From Porphyromonas gingivalis ATCC 33277 (GTDB lineage Bacteria; Bacteroidota; Bacteroidia; Bacteroidales; Porphyromonadaceae): a stretch of 52,386 nucleotides of DNA. Positions 8,279 to 15,963 of the stretch are shown piece after piece. Numbering within the stretch: the first letter of the stretch is position 1; each line of letters begins with the position of its first letter. The stretch is taken from positions 2,302,501 to 2,354,886 of the forward strand of contig NC_010729.1 of the NCBI RefSeq assembly GCF_000010505.1, written 5' to 3'. The notes beneath the pieces were generated by a model that made no database searches, was not told the origin of the DNA, and saw only the letters and a list, made by a program, of their open reading frames with translations. A program made the translations under genes and the position numbers.

Positions 8279-8809
8279 TTCACCACTCTATTATATAATG
8301 TAACCACAAGAAAGAGCTTCATCTTCTTCTTTCCCATCCGTCAGGGATTCGGCAACGATCGGACCGATCCTCGGATGTACTCCTCTCCATACAAAAGTAA
8401 TATATCCCGTACTAAGCCCTCCCATTTCACTCTTGATAGGATCGATACGATGAAAGAGATGCGTGCGCATGCAAGGAGTTGGTGTCGCTGCTTCCCGAGC
8501 TTGATCTCCGGATAGCAGGGACTTAAGAAAAGGAAACGGGTGAGATCGTGAAAGATGAAACACGAACCGAAAATCGCCGGATTGCGGTTCGTATTTTCTG
8601 AAAAAGTGGCGTGAGATCTTTTTCGCTGTGGCGCGTAAATTTTTTACTTCCCGAACCAAAACGAAAAAATTCTCGCGCCACGTTTTTGGGAGCATGGAAT
8701 GAGAAAATTTTGGGCTGTAAACTCCCGAACGATGAATAAGGTGATCTGTGCCGAAAAACTTCCTGTGAGCAGGGGGGCGAAAGATTGGGCTCTCCGCACA
8801 GAGCGAATA
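8279..8809. other. Intergenic region between rlmN and hisS
   Basis: About 530 bases without a supported gene. They contain one copy of the dispersed hairpin repeat (8556-8693), described separately. Reading frames here encode Arg/Lys-rich peptides shared with the other repeat copies, so they reflect the repeat and not a protein. The 8282-8550 part shows nothing that I recognise. Confidence 0.6.
8556..8693 (+). repeat. Dispersed hairpin repeat, copy A
   Basis: Copy of a repeat found four times in this window. The 76-base core (8606-8681) starts GTGGCGTGAGATC and ends TTCTCGCGCCAC. It contains two left-arm versions and one right arm (CGAAAAAATTCTCGCGCCAC) that can pair with either, giving alternative stem-loops. 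It is preceded by an 8-bp inverted pair ACGAACCG/CGGTTCGT (8562-8592). It lies entirely between genes. Confidence 0.75.
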
Positions 8810-8850
8810 AGAGAGGGGCTGAAAGCCACTGCGGATCTCAGCCCCTCTCT
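8810..8850 (-). terminator. Stem-loop terminator after hisS
   Basis: A perfect 13-bp inverted repeat, AGAGAGGGGCTGA (8810-8822) and its complement (8838-8850), with a 15-base loop, 59 bases past the hisS stop. The U-run on the minus strand is poor, so it could also act as a 3' stabilising hairpin. Confidence 0.6.
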
Positions 8851-8909
8851 CCTTATGATAGTATTCGTCAGGCGTCTCTCTATTCGAGCCTATGTGCGAC
8901 AGTGAAGTG

Positions 8910-10274
8910 TCAGACGATAGCCGCTACAATGGCTGCTGCATCCGCCGGCAACATTTGCTGCTCTCCCGTCAGCATGTTTTTCAGATTCACTTGCCCGGCC
9001 GCTCGTTCGTTTTCTCCGACGAGTGCCACGTATGGAATGTTGGCTACATTGGCATAGCTCATCTGTTTCTTGATCTTGGCAGGTTCGGGATACAGCTCTG
9101 TGCGAAGGCCTTGCTCCCTGAGCTTTTGGATCAGCGGGAGCAGGCTGTCGGCATCCTCTTCGCTGAAATTGACAAAGAGTAGCTGCGTACCGGTCAGCTT
9201 CTCGGCAGGGAAGAGGTCGAGCTGCATCATCACATCATAGATACGGTCTGCACCGAAAGAAATGCCCACACCCGACATACCCTCCAGACCGAATATGCCG
9301 GTGAGGTTGTCGTAGCGACCACCGCCGGTAATGCTACCCATCTCGGCGTCGAGTGCTTTCACTTCGAGAATGGCTCCTGTATAATAGGAAAGGCCACGAG
9401 CCAGAGAAATATCCACCATCAGTTCGGAATGGAGCTGCACGCGCTCCACTTTGTCCAAGATATAGGTCAGCTCCTCGATTCCCTTCAGCCCCGTTTCGGA
9501 GGAGGCAAGAGCCGATTTGAGCCGGTCGAGCTTCTCCCGATTATCCCCTTTCATCTCGATAAAAGGACGCAAGCGTTCGATAGCTTCTTCGCCGAAGCCT
9601 TTGGTGCGCAGCTCGTCGTTCACCTTGTCGAGGCCGATCTTGTCGAGTTTGTCTATCGCCACCGTAATGTCCGTCAGCCTGTCGGCTTCATCTACCACTT
9701 CGGCGATACCGGAGAGGATCTTGCGGTTGTTCAGCAGGATACGAGTCCTGATACCCAATCTGCGAAAGACTTCGCTGATGATCTGGATGAGTTCTACCTC
9801 ATTCATGAGCGAATCCGAGCCGATGACGTCTCCATCGCACTGGTAAAACTCGCGATAGCGACCCTTCTGCGGTCTATCGGCACGCCATACGGGTTGAATC
9901 TGATACCGTTTGAAAGGAAAATTGATCTCGTTGCGATGCATCACCACGAAGCGAGCAAAGGGAACTGTCAGGTCGTATCGAAGCCCTTTCTCACAAGCTT
10001 TGGCTGCAAACCGCAGAGAATTTTTCTCTGCCAGTTCCTCCGCACAGAAGTCTGCCAGCACGTCGCCGGAGTTGAGCACCTTGAAGAGCAGGCGGTCTCC
10101 CTCCTCTCCGTACTTGCCCATCAGCGTGGAGAGCATCTCCATCGTCGGAGTTTCTATTTGGTTGAATCCGAAGAGTTCGTACACCTCGCGTATGGTGTCG
10201 AATATGTAGTTGCGCCGGCTCATTTCGACCGGACTGAAATCGCGCATTCCTTTGGGTATAGAAGGCTTTTGCAT
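8910..10274 (-). CDS. hisS: Histidyl-tRNA synthetase HisS
   Basis: Class II aminoacyl-tRNA synthetase that charges tRNA-His; 454 residues, a normal length. Motif 1 lies in the first 70 residues and motif 2 is the [16 protein letters not shown] region (here VWRADRP, then [10 protein letters not shown]). The histidine-binding blocks are GLSYYTG and GGGRYDNL, and motif 3 is [11 protein letters not shown]-terminal anticodon-binding domain follows (about residue 355 on). It is third in a thyA-folA-hisS run, 60 bases after folA, and ends before a strong stem-loop. Confidence 0.97.
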   Translation of the reverse strand: MQKPSIPKGMRDFSPVEMSRRNYIFDTIREVYELFGFNQIETPTMEMLSTLMGKYGEEGDRLLFKVLNSGDVLADFCAEELAEKNSLRFAAKACEKGLRYDLTVPFARFVVMHRNEINFPFKRYQIQPVWRADRPQKGRYREFYQCDGDVIGSDSLMNEVELIQIISEVFRRLGIRTRILLNNRKILSGIAEVVDEADRLTDITVAIDKLDKIGLDKVNDELRTKGFGEEAIERLRPFIEMKGDNREKLDRLKSALASSETGLKGIEELTYILDKVERVQLHSELMVDISLARGLSYYTGAILEVKALDAEMGSITGGGRYDNLTGIFGLEGMSGVGISFGADRIYDVMMQLDLFPAEKLTGTQLLFVNFSEEDADSLLPLIQKLREQGLRTELYPEPAKIKKQMSYANVANIPYVALVGENERAAGQVNLKNMLTGEQQMLPADAAAIVAAIV

Positions 10275-10334
10275 TACGTATGTATTAGTTGGTGAATGAT
10301 AGGTTACAAAAACAGAGAGAGGAGAGTCCCCATA

Positions 10335-10823
10335 TCAATAATCGCGGATAAGCTCCAGCAGAGTGGTGGCATATCGGTTTTTCTCGTCGGCCAGATATTC
10401 CGTGCGGCTCAGCTCCACCCATTCGCTCATGTCCAATTCAGGAAAAAAAGTGTCGGCTTCGGGAAAGTCGGCATGCACGCGTGTCAGATAGATTTTGTCC
10501 GTGTAGGGCAGCATCTGCTCATATACTTGTGCTCCGCCGATGACAAAGGCCTCTGCCTCTTCGCCCACCAGCTCCAATGCCACTTCGGGCGAAGCTGCCC
10601 ATTCGGCACCGGGAAAATCCTGCTGCGTCCTGCTTAGGACGATATTGCGTCTGTTGGACAAAGCACCTTTGGGCAGGGAGCGGAATGTACGGCTACCCAT
10701 GATAATGCTATGCCCTGTGGTCATTTCCTTGAATCGTTTGAGATCGGCCGGCAGATGCCAGAGGAGGTCATTTTTGTATCCGATAGCCCCATTCTCGGCT
10801 ATGGCAACAACGATTGAAATCAT
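10335..10823 (-). CDS. folA: Dihydrofolate reductase
   Basis: NADPH-dependent reduction of dihydrofolate to tetrahydrofolate; 162 residues, the usual length. Trp22 and catalytic Asp27 are in LLWHLPADLKRF, at the positions known from E. coli DHFR. The cofactor block is MGSRTFRSLP, where Ser replaces the common Arg/Lys after Gly. VIGGAQVY corresponds to the conserved GGxxxY segment. It follows thyA by 45 bases; the pair is functionally coupled because ThyA oxidises methylene-tetrahydrofolate to dihydrofolate. Confidence 0.97.
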   Translation of the reverse strand: MISIVVAIAENGAIGYKNDLLWHLPADLKRFKEMTTGHSIIMGSRTFRSLPKGALSNRRNIVLSRTQQDFPGAEWAASPEVALELVGEEAEAFVIGGAQVYEQMLPYTDKIYLTRVHADFPEADTFFPELDMSEWVELSRTEYLADEKNRYATTLLELIRDY

Positions 10824-10868
10824 ATTGGATAGGTGAGGAAAAACTGAATATCGGTGGAAAACATTCCG

Positions 10869-11663
10869 TCAGACTGCTACAACGCCCGCAATGTGCGGAT
10901 GCGGATCATACCCTTCGAGTCGGAAGTCTTCGTATCGGAAGTCGAAGAGATCGGACACCTCCGGATTCAGTACCATTCGGGGCAACGCTCTCGGCTCACG
11001 ACTCAGTTGTAGCTGTACCTGTTCGAGGTGGTTAAGATAGATATGGGCGTCGCCCAGTGTATGTACGAATCGCCCGGGTTTCAGCCCTGTGACATGAGCG
11101 ATCATTTGTAGCAGGAGTGCATACGAAGCTATGTTGAACGGTATGCCCAGAAAAGAATCGGCACTGCGCTGATAGAGTTGCAGGCTCAGCCGGCCGTCAG
11201 CGACATAGAACTGCATGAAACAGTGGCATGGAGGCAGATGCATATCGGCAAGCTGGCCTACATTCCACGAGCATACGATAATGCGCCGGCTGTCCGGTTC
11301 CTCGCGCAGCTGGCGCAGCACCTCCTGCATTTGGTCTATATGCCCTCCCCGATAGTCCGGCCAACTGCGCCACTGGTAGCCATATATAGGCCCCAAATCG
11401 CCGTTCTCATCAGCCCATTCGTTCCAAATGCGTACGCCATGTTCCTGCAGGTAATGCACGTTCGTATCACCTCTGAGGAACCAAAGCAGTTCGTATATAA
11501 TGGACTTCAAGTGCAATCGCTTGGTCGTAAGCAAGGGAAATCCCTCTTCAAGGTCAAAGCACATCTGATGGCCGAATACGCTGATCGTACCCGTACCCGT
11601 GCGGTCTTCTTTTCGTACTCCCTCGTCGAGGATGCGGCGAAGCAGATCCAAATACTGTTTCAT
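10869..11663 (-). CDS. thyA: Thymidylate synthase ThyA
   Basis: Makes dTMP from dUMP with methylene-tetrahydrofolate. 264 residues from the ATG at 11663. The catalytic Cys146 lies in [11 protein letters not shown] at the same number as in E. coli, with RRIIVCSWN upstream and HIYLNHLEQ for nucleotide binding downstream. The start is set by the ATG immediately after a promoter box: TATATTTG (11670-11677, minus strand) ends seven bases before the A of the ATG. The mRNA is therefore predicted to be leaderless. A TTG start three codons upstream would lie inside the promoter box and is rejected. Confidence 0.97.
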   Translation of the reverse strand: MKQYLDLLRRILDEGVRKEDRTGTGTISVFGHQMCFDLEEGFPLLTTKRLHLKSIIYELLWFLRGDTNVHYLQEHGVRIWNEWADENGDLGPIYGYQWRSWPDYRGGHIDQMQEVLRQLREEPDSRRIIVCSWNVGQLADMHLPPCHCFMQFYVADGRLSLQLYQRSADSFLGIPFNIASYALLLQMIAHVTGLKPGRFVHTLGDAHIYLNHLEQVQLQLSREPRALPRMVLNPEVSDLFDFRYEDFRLEGYDPHPHIAGVVAV

Positions 11664-11669
11664 ACCACG

Positions 11670-11677
11670 CAAATATA
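11670..11677 (-). promoter_or_regulatory. TATATTTG -7 box directly before thyA
   Basis: An exact TAnnTTTG match on the minus strand, with only six bases between it and the ATG. A TTTG at about N15 upstream could serve as the -33 element, although the spacing is short. The predicted transcription start falls on or next to the A of the thyA start codon. Confidence 0.55.
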
Positions 11678-11821
11678 CGTATTTCTTGTAGGCAAATGGA
11701 TTTTTGGCACCACAGCAGACTCATTATAAAATACTTGAATATGCTACAACCAAAAGAGCTAATTGGAAGAAGAAATGGAAGATCATGGAGTATTCACGTT
11801 TTTAATGTGTTTGTCGGAGTA

Positions 11822-11853
11822 TTGCTGTTTGTTCACAACTCCTTGTATCTTTG
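11822..11853 (+). promoter_or_regulatory. Bacteroidota promoter for the M48 lipoprotein gene
   Basis: TTG at 11822-11824, 21 bases, then TATCTTTG at 11846-11853, matching the -33/-7 consensus. It leaves a leader of roughly 35 bases before the ATG at 11896. Confidence 0.5.
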
Positions 11854-11895
11854 GTTCGTAACAATGAAATAGTAACGAATAAAAAAGAAGATCTT

Positions 11896-12693
11896 ATGAA
11901 AATAATGAATGTGATTTTGGCTTCTGTCTTAGTAGTCCTATTAGCCGGATGCAGCACCGTACCGATTTCGGGGCGCAGTCAGATCATGCTGGTACAGGAT
12001 TCGGAGATTCTGTCCTCCAGTGCCTTGCAGTATAAGCAGTTTCTCAGCAAAGTGAAAATCTCCAAAAATGCGACATCCACGGCACAGGTGCGACGAGTGG
12101 GACAAAAGGTAGCAGCCGCCACGATGCTCTATCTGAAGCAAAACGGATTGGGAGACATGGCCTCACAGATGAAATGGGAATTCAATGTTGTAGAAGACAA
12201 GGCTGTGAATGCTTTCTGTATGCCGGGCGGAAAGATTGTGGTCTATACCGGATTGCTCAAGTTGGTAGGTTCGGATGCCGAGCTGGCCACAGTGATTAGC
12301 CATGAGGTCAGCCATGCTGTGGCAAGACATTCCAACGAACGTATCAGTCAGGAATATCTACGCCAAATGGGTGGTAATATACTGGGCGCAGCAGTCTCCA
12401 ACAAGTCAGCAGCACTGCAAACGGTCATCGGGCAGGCCTATGGCATTGGATCACAAGTGCTTATTACGCTACCCTACAATCGGAAACAGGAGTATGAAGC
12501 CGACAAAATAGGACTTGTCTTCATGGCGATGGCCGGTTATAACCCGAATGCGGCAATTACTTTTTGGCAAAAGATGGCTGCCCAAGGTAACGGGCGGGTA
12601 GAGTTTCTGAGCACGCATCCGAGCGATGCCAATCGGGTAGCTGCCATTCGCCAATATATGCCGGAAGCAATGAAATATTATAAAAGCAAGTAG
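11896..12693 (+). CDS. M48 family zinc metalloprotease, lipoprotein
   Basis: Exported zinc metallopeptidase of the M48/LoiP-BepA type, 265 residues. The start at 11896 gives a clean lipoprotein signal, with hydrophobic residues 6-17 and lipobox LLAGC at Cys19. The active site is HEVSH (residues 136-140) and the third zinc ligand is in EYEAD (about 199-203). A C-terminal LSTHPSDANRVAAIRQ block is typical of the family. Homologues in Gram-negative bacteria work in outer membrane protein quality control. Its neighbour on the same strand is a T9SS cargo protein, but a 200-base gap with its own promoter suggests separate transcription. An upstream in-frame start is rejected because it would bury the signal. 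Confidence 0.93.
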   Translation: MKIMNVILASVLVVLLAGCSTVPISGRSQIMLVQDSEILSSSALQYKQFLSKVKISKNATSTAQVRRVGQKVAAATMLYLKQNGLGDMASQMKWEFNVVEDKAVNAFCMPGGKIVVYTGLLKLVGSDAELATVISHEVSHAVARHSNERISQEYLRQMGGNILGAAVSNKSAALQTVIGQAYGIGSQVLITLPYNRKQEYEADKIGLVFMAMAGYNPNAAITFWQKMAAQGNGRVEFLSTHPSDANRVAAIRQYMPEAMKYYKSK

Positions 12694-12807
12694 CATCAGT
12701 CTTTTGACCTAAAAGAGAACCTCCTTACTCCTGATTGACTTCAATTTTGTCGAAGAAAAAGGATTCCGATTCCTGCGTCATACAAACTTTTTAGGTTGAA
12801 GAATAGC

Positions 12808-12835
12808 TTGCGGGCGAAATATATTTTTATCTTTG
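12808..12835 (+). promoter_or_regulatory. Promoter of the gingipain-adhesin-like gene
   Basis: TTG at 12808-12810, 17 bases, then TATCTTTG at 12828-12835. It predicts a 5' leader of about 60 bases ending in an AAGGAG-like stretch just before the ATG at 12903. Confidence 0.55.
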
Positions 12836-12902
12836 TGTATCACCTTTTTAAGAGGCGAACAGAAGCAACAAGATGAGATACTAATTAAAAAAGGAGATAA
12901 CT

Positions 12903-13784
12903 ATGAAACAGAACTACTTCAAAAGAGTCTGCTCACTGCTTTGGCTGGTTTTACCCATGCTTATTATGCCATTGGAAGTAGCAGCTCAAGAGATTATTCC
13001 GAACGAAGAGGTGTTGGAATCATTGACTTTCGTTGCACCGGTTGAGGAGACAGACGCAATAGAGGCAGAGGTAGAAGCTCTGCAGGAGATAGTCGCTACT
13101 GAGGAGATTGCGGAGCAGGCTGTTCGTTCTTATACCTACACGGTCTATCGTGATGGCGTGAAGATTGCTTCAGGATTGACTGAGCCCACTTTTCTCGATG
13201 AAGATGTTCCTGCCGGCGAACATACCTACTGCGTAGAAGTACAGTATCAGGAAGGCGTATCCGACAAAGTATGCGTGGACGTAGAGGTGAAGGACTTCAA
13301 ACCGGTTACCAATCTCACCGGAACTGCTTCCAATGACGAAGTTTCTTTGGACTGGGACGGTGTGGAAGAGAAAGCAGAAGAGCCGGCAAGAGATAAAGCA
13401 GTCAGCTACAACGTCTACAAGAATGGAACCTTGATCGGTAATACAGCTGAAACTCATTATGTGGAGACCGGTGTAGCCAATGGTACATACATCTACGAAG
13501 TGGAAGTAAAGTATCCTGACGGAGTATCTCCGAAGGTGGCTGTAACCGTGACCGTGACCAACAGCTCATTGAGCAATGTAGATGGACAGGCTCCTTACAC
13601 ATTGCGAGTAGAAGGCAAGAAGATTATTGCGGAAGCCCATGGTATGATCACGCTCTACGACATCAACGGACGTACCGTGGCCGTAGCCCCGAATCGATTG
13701 GAATACATGGTGCAAACCGGGTTCTATGCAGTGCGCTTCGATGTGGGGAATAAACACCATGTATCGAAAATACAAGTAAGATAA
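12903..13784 (+). CDS. T9SS-secreted protein with gingipain-adhesin-like modules
   Basis: Secreted protein of 293 residues without a protease domain. Residues 1-29 are a signal peptide ending VAAQ. Residues 40-75 are rich in Glu and Ala. Two related Ig-like modules follow: 76-129, starting SYTYTVYRDG and ending KVCVDVEV, and 165-220, starting VSYNVYKNG and ending KVAVTVTV. These match in pattern the modules in the haemagglutinin/adhesin region of the gingipains Kgp and RgpA. The C-terminal part (about 226-293: PYTLRVEGKK, MITLYDINGR, FYAVRFD) matches the Kgp-type T9SS sorting domain, so export through the outer membrane and anchoring to A-LPS are expected. Cysteines 110 and 124 in module 1 are replaced in module 2. 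Binding target unknown; haem, haemoglobin or matrix proteins are guesses from the gingipain relatives. Confidence 0.85.
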   Translation: MKQNYFKRVCSLLWLVLPMLIMPLEVAAQEIIPNEEVLESLTFVAPVEETDAIEAEVEALQEIVATEEIAEQAVRSYTYTVYRDGVKIASGLTEPTFLDEDVPAGEHTYCVEVQYQEGVSDKVCVDVEVKDFKPVTNLTGTASNDEVSLDWDGVEEKAEEPARDKAVSYNVYKNGTLIGNTAETHYVETGVANGTYIYEVEVKYPDGVSPKVAVTVTVTNSSLSNVDGQAPYTLRVEGKKIIAEAHGMITLYDINGRTVAVAPNRLEYMVQTGFYAVRFDVGNKHHVSKIQVR

Positions 13785-13812
13785 AGCGGATACTTTCCCC
13801 TGACTAAAGACA

Positions 13813-13858
13813 AAGAGGCTGTGTCGAAATTATTTTTCGATGCAGTCTCTTCTTTTTT
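13813..13858 (+). terminator. Rho-independent terminator after the adhesin-like gene
   Basis: Sixteen-base arms AAGAGGCTGTGTCGAA and TTCGATGCAGTCTCTT pair with a few G-U or mismatched positions, followed by CTTTTTT. It separates two convergent genes. Confidence 0.7.
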
Positions 13859-14025
13859 GCTACTCATGCCCGTATTGTATTTCCGGTCGGAATCTGCAGG
13901 ATTGGAGGTGGGGTGAAAAACAAAGGCTTTCGGACGGATGGCGAAAGGTTGTCTCAGCTTCTAATAGATTGGTGGTGAGATGGTCTCTTGGTAAAGGAGG
14001 AGAGAAGAGAGGGGGGAGGTTGAGC

Positions 14026-15963
14026 TTATCCTTGGGCTTCGGATAAAGCTTCGGAAGCCTGTTCCCAGTCCTCCATGGCCTTTTCGAGTTCTTGTTTCAT
14101 GCCGGCGTATCGCTCGAACAGATTCGCGTCAGTCGCATGTTTCGGATCTTGCAGTAGCATCTCTATTGCCTGTAATTCCGACTCCAATTTTCCGATCCGC
14201 TCCTCGCAGGTTGCTACGGTTCGCTCCAACGTGCGCAGCTGTTTGGCTACCTCCTTTTGCCGACGGTAGTCCGCTTTGGCTTCCGTTTCAGGTATAGCCT
14301 CCCGTGTGGTTTTTGTTTCGATCGTAGTGGTTCGCTCCAGCTCTGTCAGCGTCTGCATACGGCGGGTCCGGAGATAGTCGTATATACCTCCGAGGTGTTC
14401 GTTCACCTGTCCATCTGCAAATTCATACACCTTGCTGACAAGCCCATCGAGGAACTCACGGTCGTGAGATACTACGATGACAGTCCCATCGAAGTTCTTG
14501 ATCGCCTCTTTCAGTACATCCTTCGAGCGCATATCGAGGTGATTGGTCGGCTCATCGAGAATAAGGAAGTTAGCCGGCTGTAGCAAAAGCCTGATAATAG
14601 CCAATCGTGCTCGTTCTCCTCCACTCAGGACACTTACTTTCTTTTCCGATGCTTCGCCCCCGAAGAGAAAAGCCCCGAGCAAATCGTTCAGGCGCAGACG
14701 GATGTCGCCCACGGCCTCACGGTCTATCGTGTCGAATACCGTGAGATCCCCTCTTAGCTCTTGGGCTTCGTTTTGGGCAAAGTAGCCCAGCTGCACGTTG
14801 TGCCCCAGTTCGAGCTTGCCGGTGTAGTCTGTCAGCTCTCCCATGATACACTTGACCATGGTACTTTTGCCGGCACCGTTTTTGCCTACGAAAGCCACCT
14901 TTTCGCCTCTTTCGATGGTGTATGTAGCTCCGGAAAACACCCGATGATCACCATAGGCCTTGGCCAAATCATCCACTATTAGCGGATAACTGCCGGAAGG
15001 CTGTGCCGGGATAAAGCGGAAGTGAAATGCCGAACGATCCCGCTCGTCTATCTCCACGCGCTCTACTTTCTCCAACTGTTTGATCCGGCTCTGTACCTGT
15101 ACGGACTTCGTGGCCTTGTATCTGAATCGTTCGATGAAGTCCTCCGTATCGCGGATCATCTTCTGCTGATTCTCGTAGGCACGCATCTGCTGTCGCAGTC
15201 GCTCTTCGCGTAGCTCCACGTAATGGCTGTAGTTGGTCTTGTAGTCGTATATATGTCCCAGTTCTATTTCGATAGTGCGCGTCGTGGTATTGTCGATGAA
15301 TGCCCTGTCGTGGGATACGAGGATAACGGCTCCTGCATTGGTGGCGATGAACTGCTCCAGCCAGCCGATGGATTCGATGTCGAGGTGATTGGTCGGCTCG
15401 TCGAGCAGCAAAACTTCGGGGCGTTGGAGCAGAAGTTTGGCCAGCTCTATCCGCATACGCCATCCTCCGCTGAAATCGGCTGTGGGGCGGTGGAAGTCCT
15501 CTTGGCCGAAGCCCAGACCGATCAATGTCTGTTCGATCGCAGCATGATAGTTGCCCTGCTGCATGAGAGAGAGGGTCTCGCTCATATTCGTATAATGCTC
15601 TATCAGTCGGATATAGTCATCCGATTCGTAGTCCGTACGTCCGGCCATCTCATCGGACAGACGCCGTATCTCTTCCTCTATTTGGCGAATATCGTTGAAA
15701 GCCTGCTCGACCTCTTCGTAAACCGTGTGTCCGTCCTGCAAACGCATCACCTGCGGCAGATAGCCTATGCGGATCCCCTTGGGGCGTGCTATGTGTCCGG
15801 ATGTCGGTTCTTCCATGCCGGCAATCAGCTTGAGCAGCGTACTCTTGCCGGCACCGTTCTTCCCTACAAGGGCGATACGGTCGCGCCTGTTGATGACGAA
15901 TGATACCTGATCGAAGAGCAGACGGGTGCCGAAATCGACAGTCAGGTTATTGACGGAGATCAT
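14026..15963 (-). CDS. ABC-F family ATPase (Uup/ABCF3-like)
   Basis: Soluble protein with two ABC ATPase domains and no membrane segments, 645 residues. ABC-F proteins act on the ribosome as translation factors or in antibiotic protection. Domain 1 has GKNGAGKST near residue 36, signature FSGGWRMRIELA and [11 protein letters not shown]. Domain 2 has GKNGAGKST, LSGGERARLAI and LILDEPTNHLD, so both catalytic Glu residues are intact. The linker between the domains is rich in Arg and Gln, as expected. A C-terminal coiled coil (about 560-640, Leu/Glu/Lys heptads) resembles the Uup DNA/ribosome-binding extension. Its start overlaps the stop of the TPR gene as ATGA. Confidence 0.92.
   Translation of the reverse strand: MISVNNLTVDFGTRLLFDQVSFVINRRDRIALVGKNGAGKSTLLKLIAGMEEPTSGHIARPKGIRIGYLPQVMRLQDGHTVYEEVEQAFNDIRQIEEEIRRLSDEMAGRTDYESDDYIRLIEHYTNMSETLSLMQQGNYHAAIEQTLIGLGFGQEDFHRPTADFSGGWRMRIELAKLLLQRPEVLLLDEPTNHLDIESIGWLEQFIATNAGAVILVSHDRAFIDNTTTRTIEIELGHIYDYKTNYSHYVELREERLRQQMRAYENQQKMIRDTEDFIERFRYKATKSVQVQSRIKQLEKVERVEIDERDRSAFHFRFIPAQPSGSYPLIVDDLAKAYGDHRVFSGATYTIERGEKVAFVGKNGAGKSTMVKCIMGELTDYTGKLELGHNVQLGYFAQNEAQELRGDLTVFDTIDREAVGDIRLRLNDLLGAFLFGGEASEKKVSVLSGGERARLAIIRLLLQPANFLILDEPTNHLDMRSKDVLKEAIKNFDGTVIVVSHDREFLDGLVSKVYEFADGQVNEHLGGIYDYLRTRRMQTLTELERTTTIETKTTREAIPETEAKADYRRQKEVAKQLRTLERTVATCEERIGKLESELQAIEMLLQDPKHATDANLFERYAGMKQELEKAMEDWEQASEALSEAQG

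Noticed and set aside
8291-8695. Minus-strand frame encoding an Arg/Lys-rich peptide
   Set aside because: Its RENFFVLVRE...KKISRHFFRK sequence recurs in frames at the other repeat copies (33463-33747, 51505-51909), so it is the translation of the hairpin repeat and not a protein.
12833-13045. Short plus-strand frame at the start of the adhesin-like gene
   Set aside because: It includes the promoter box of that gene and overlaps its signal peptide in another frame.
15960-15963. Possible frameshift between TPR and ABC-F genes
   Set aside because: The overlap is a normal ATGA stop-start junction between two complete genes.
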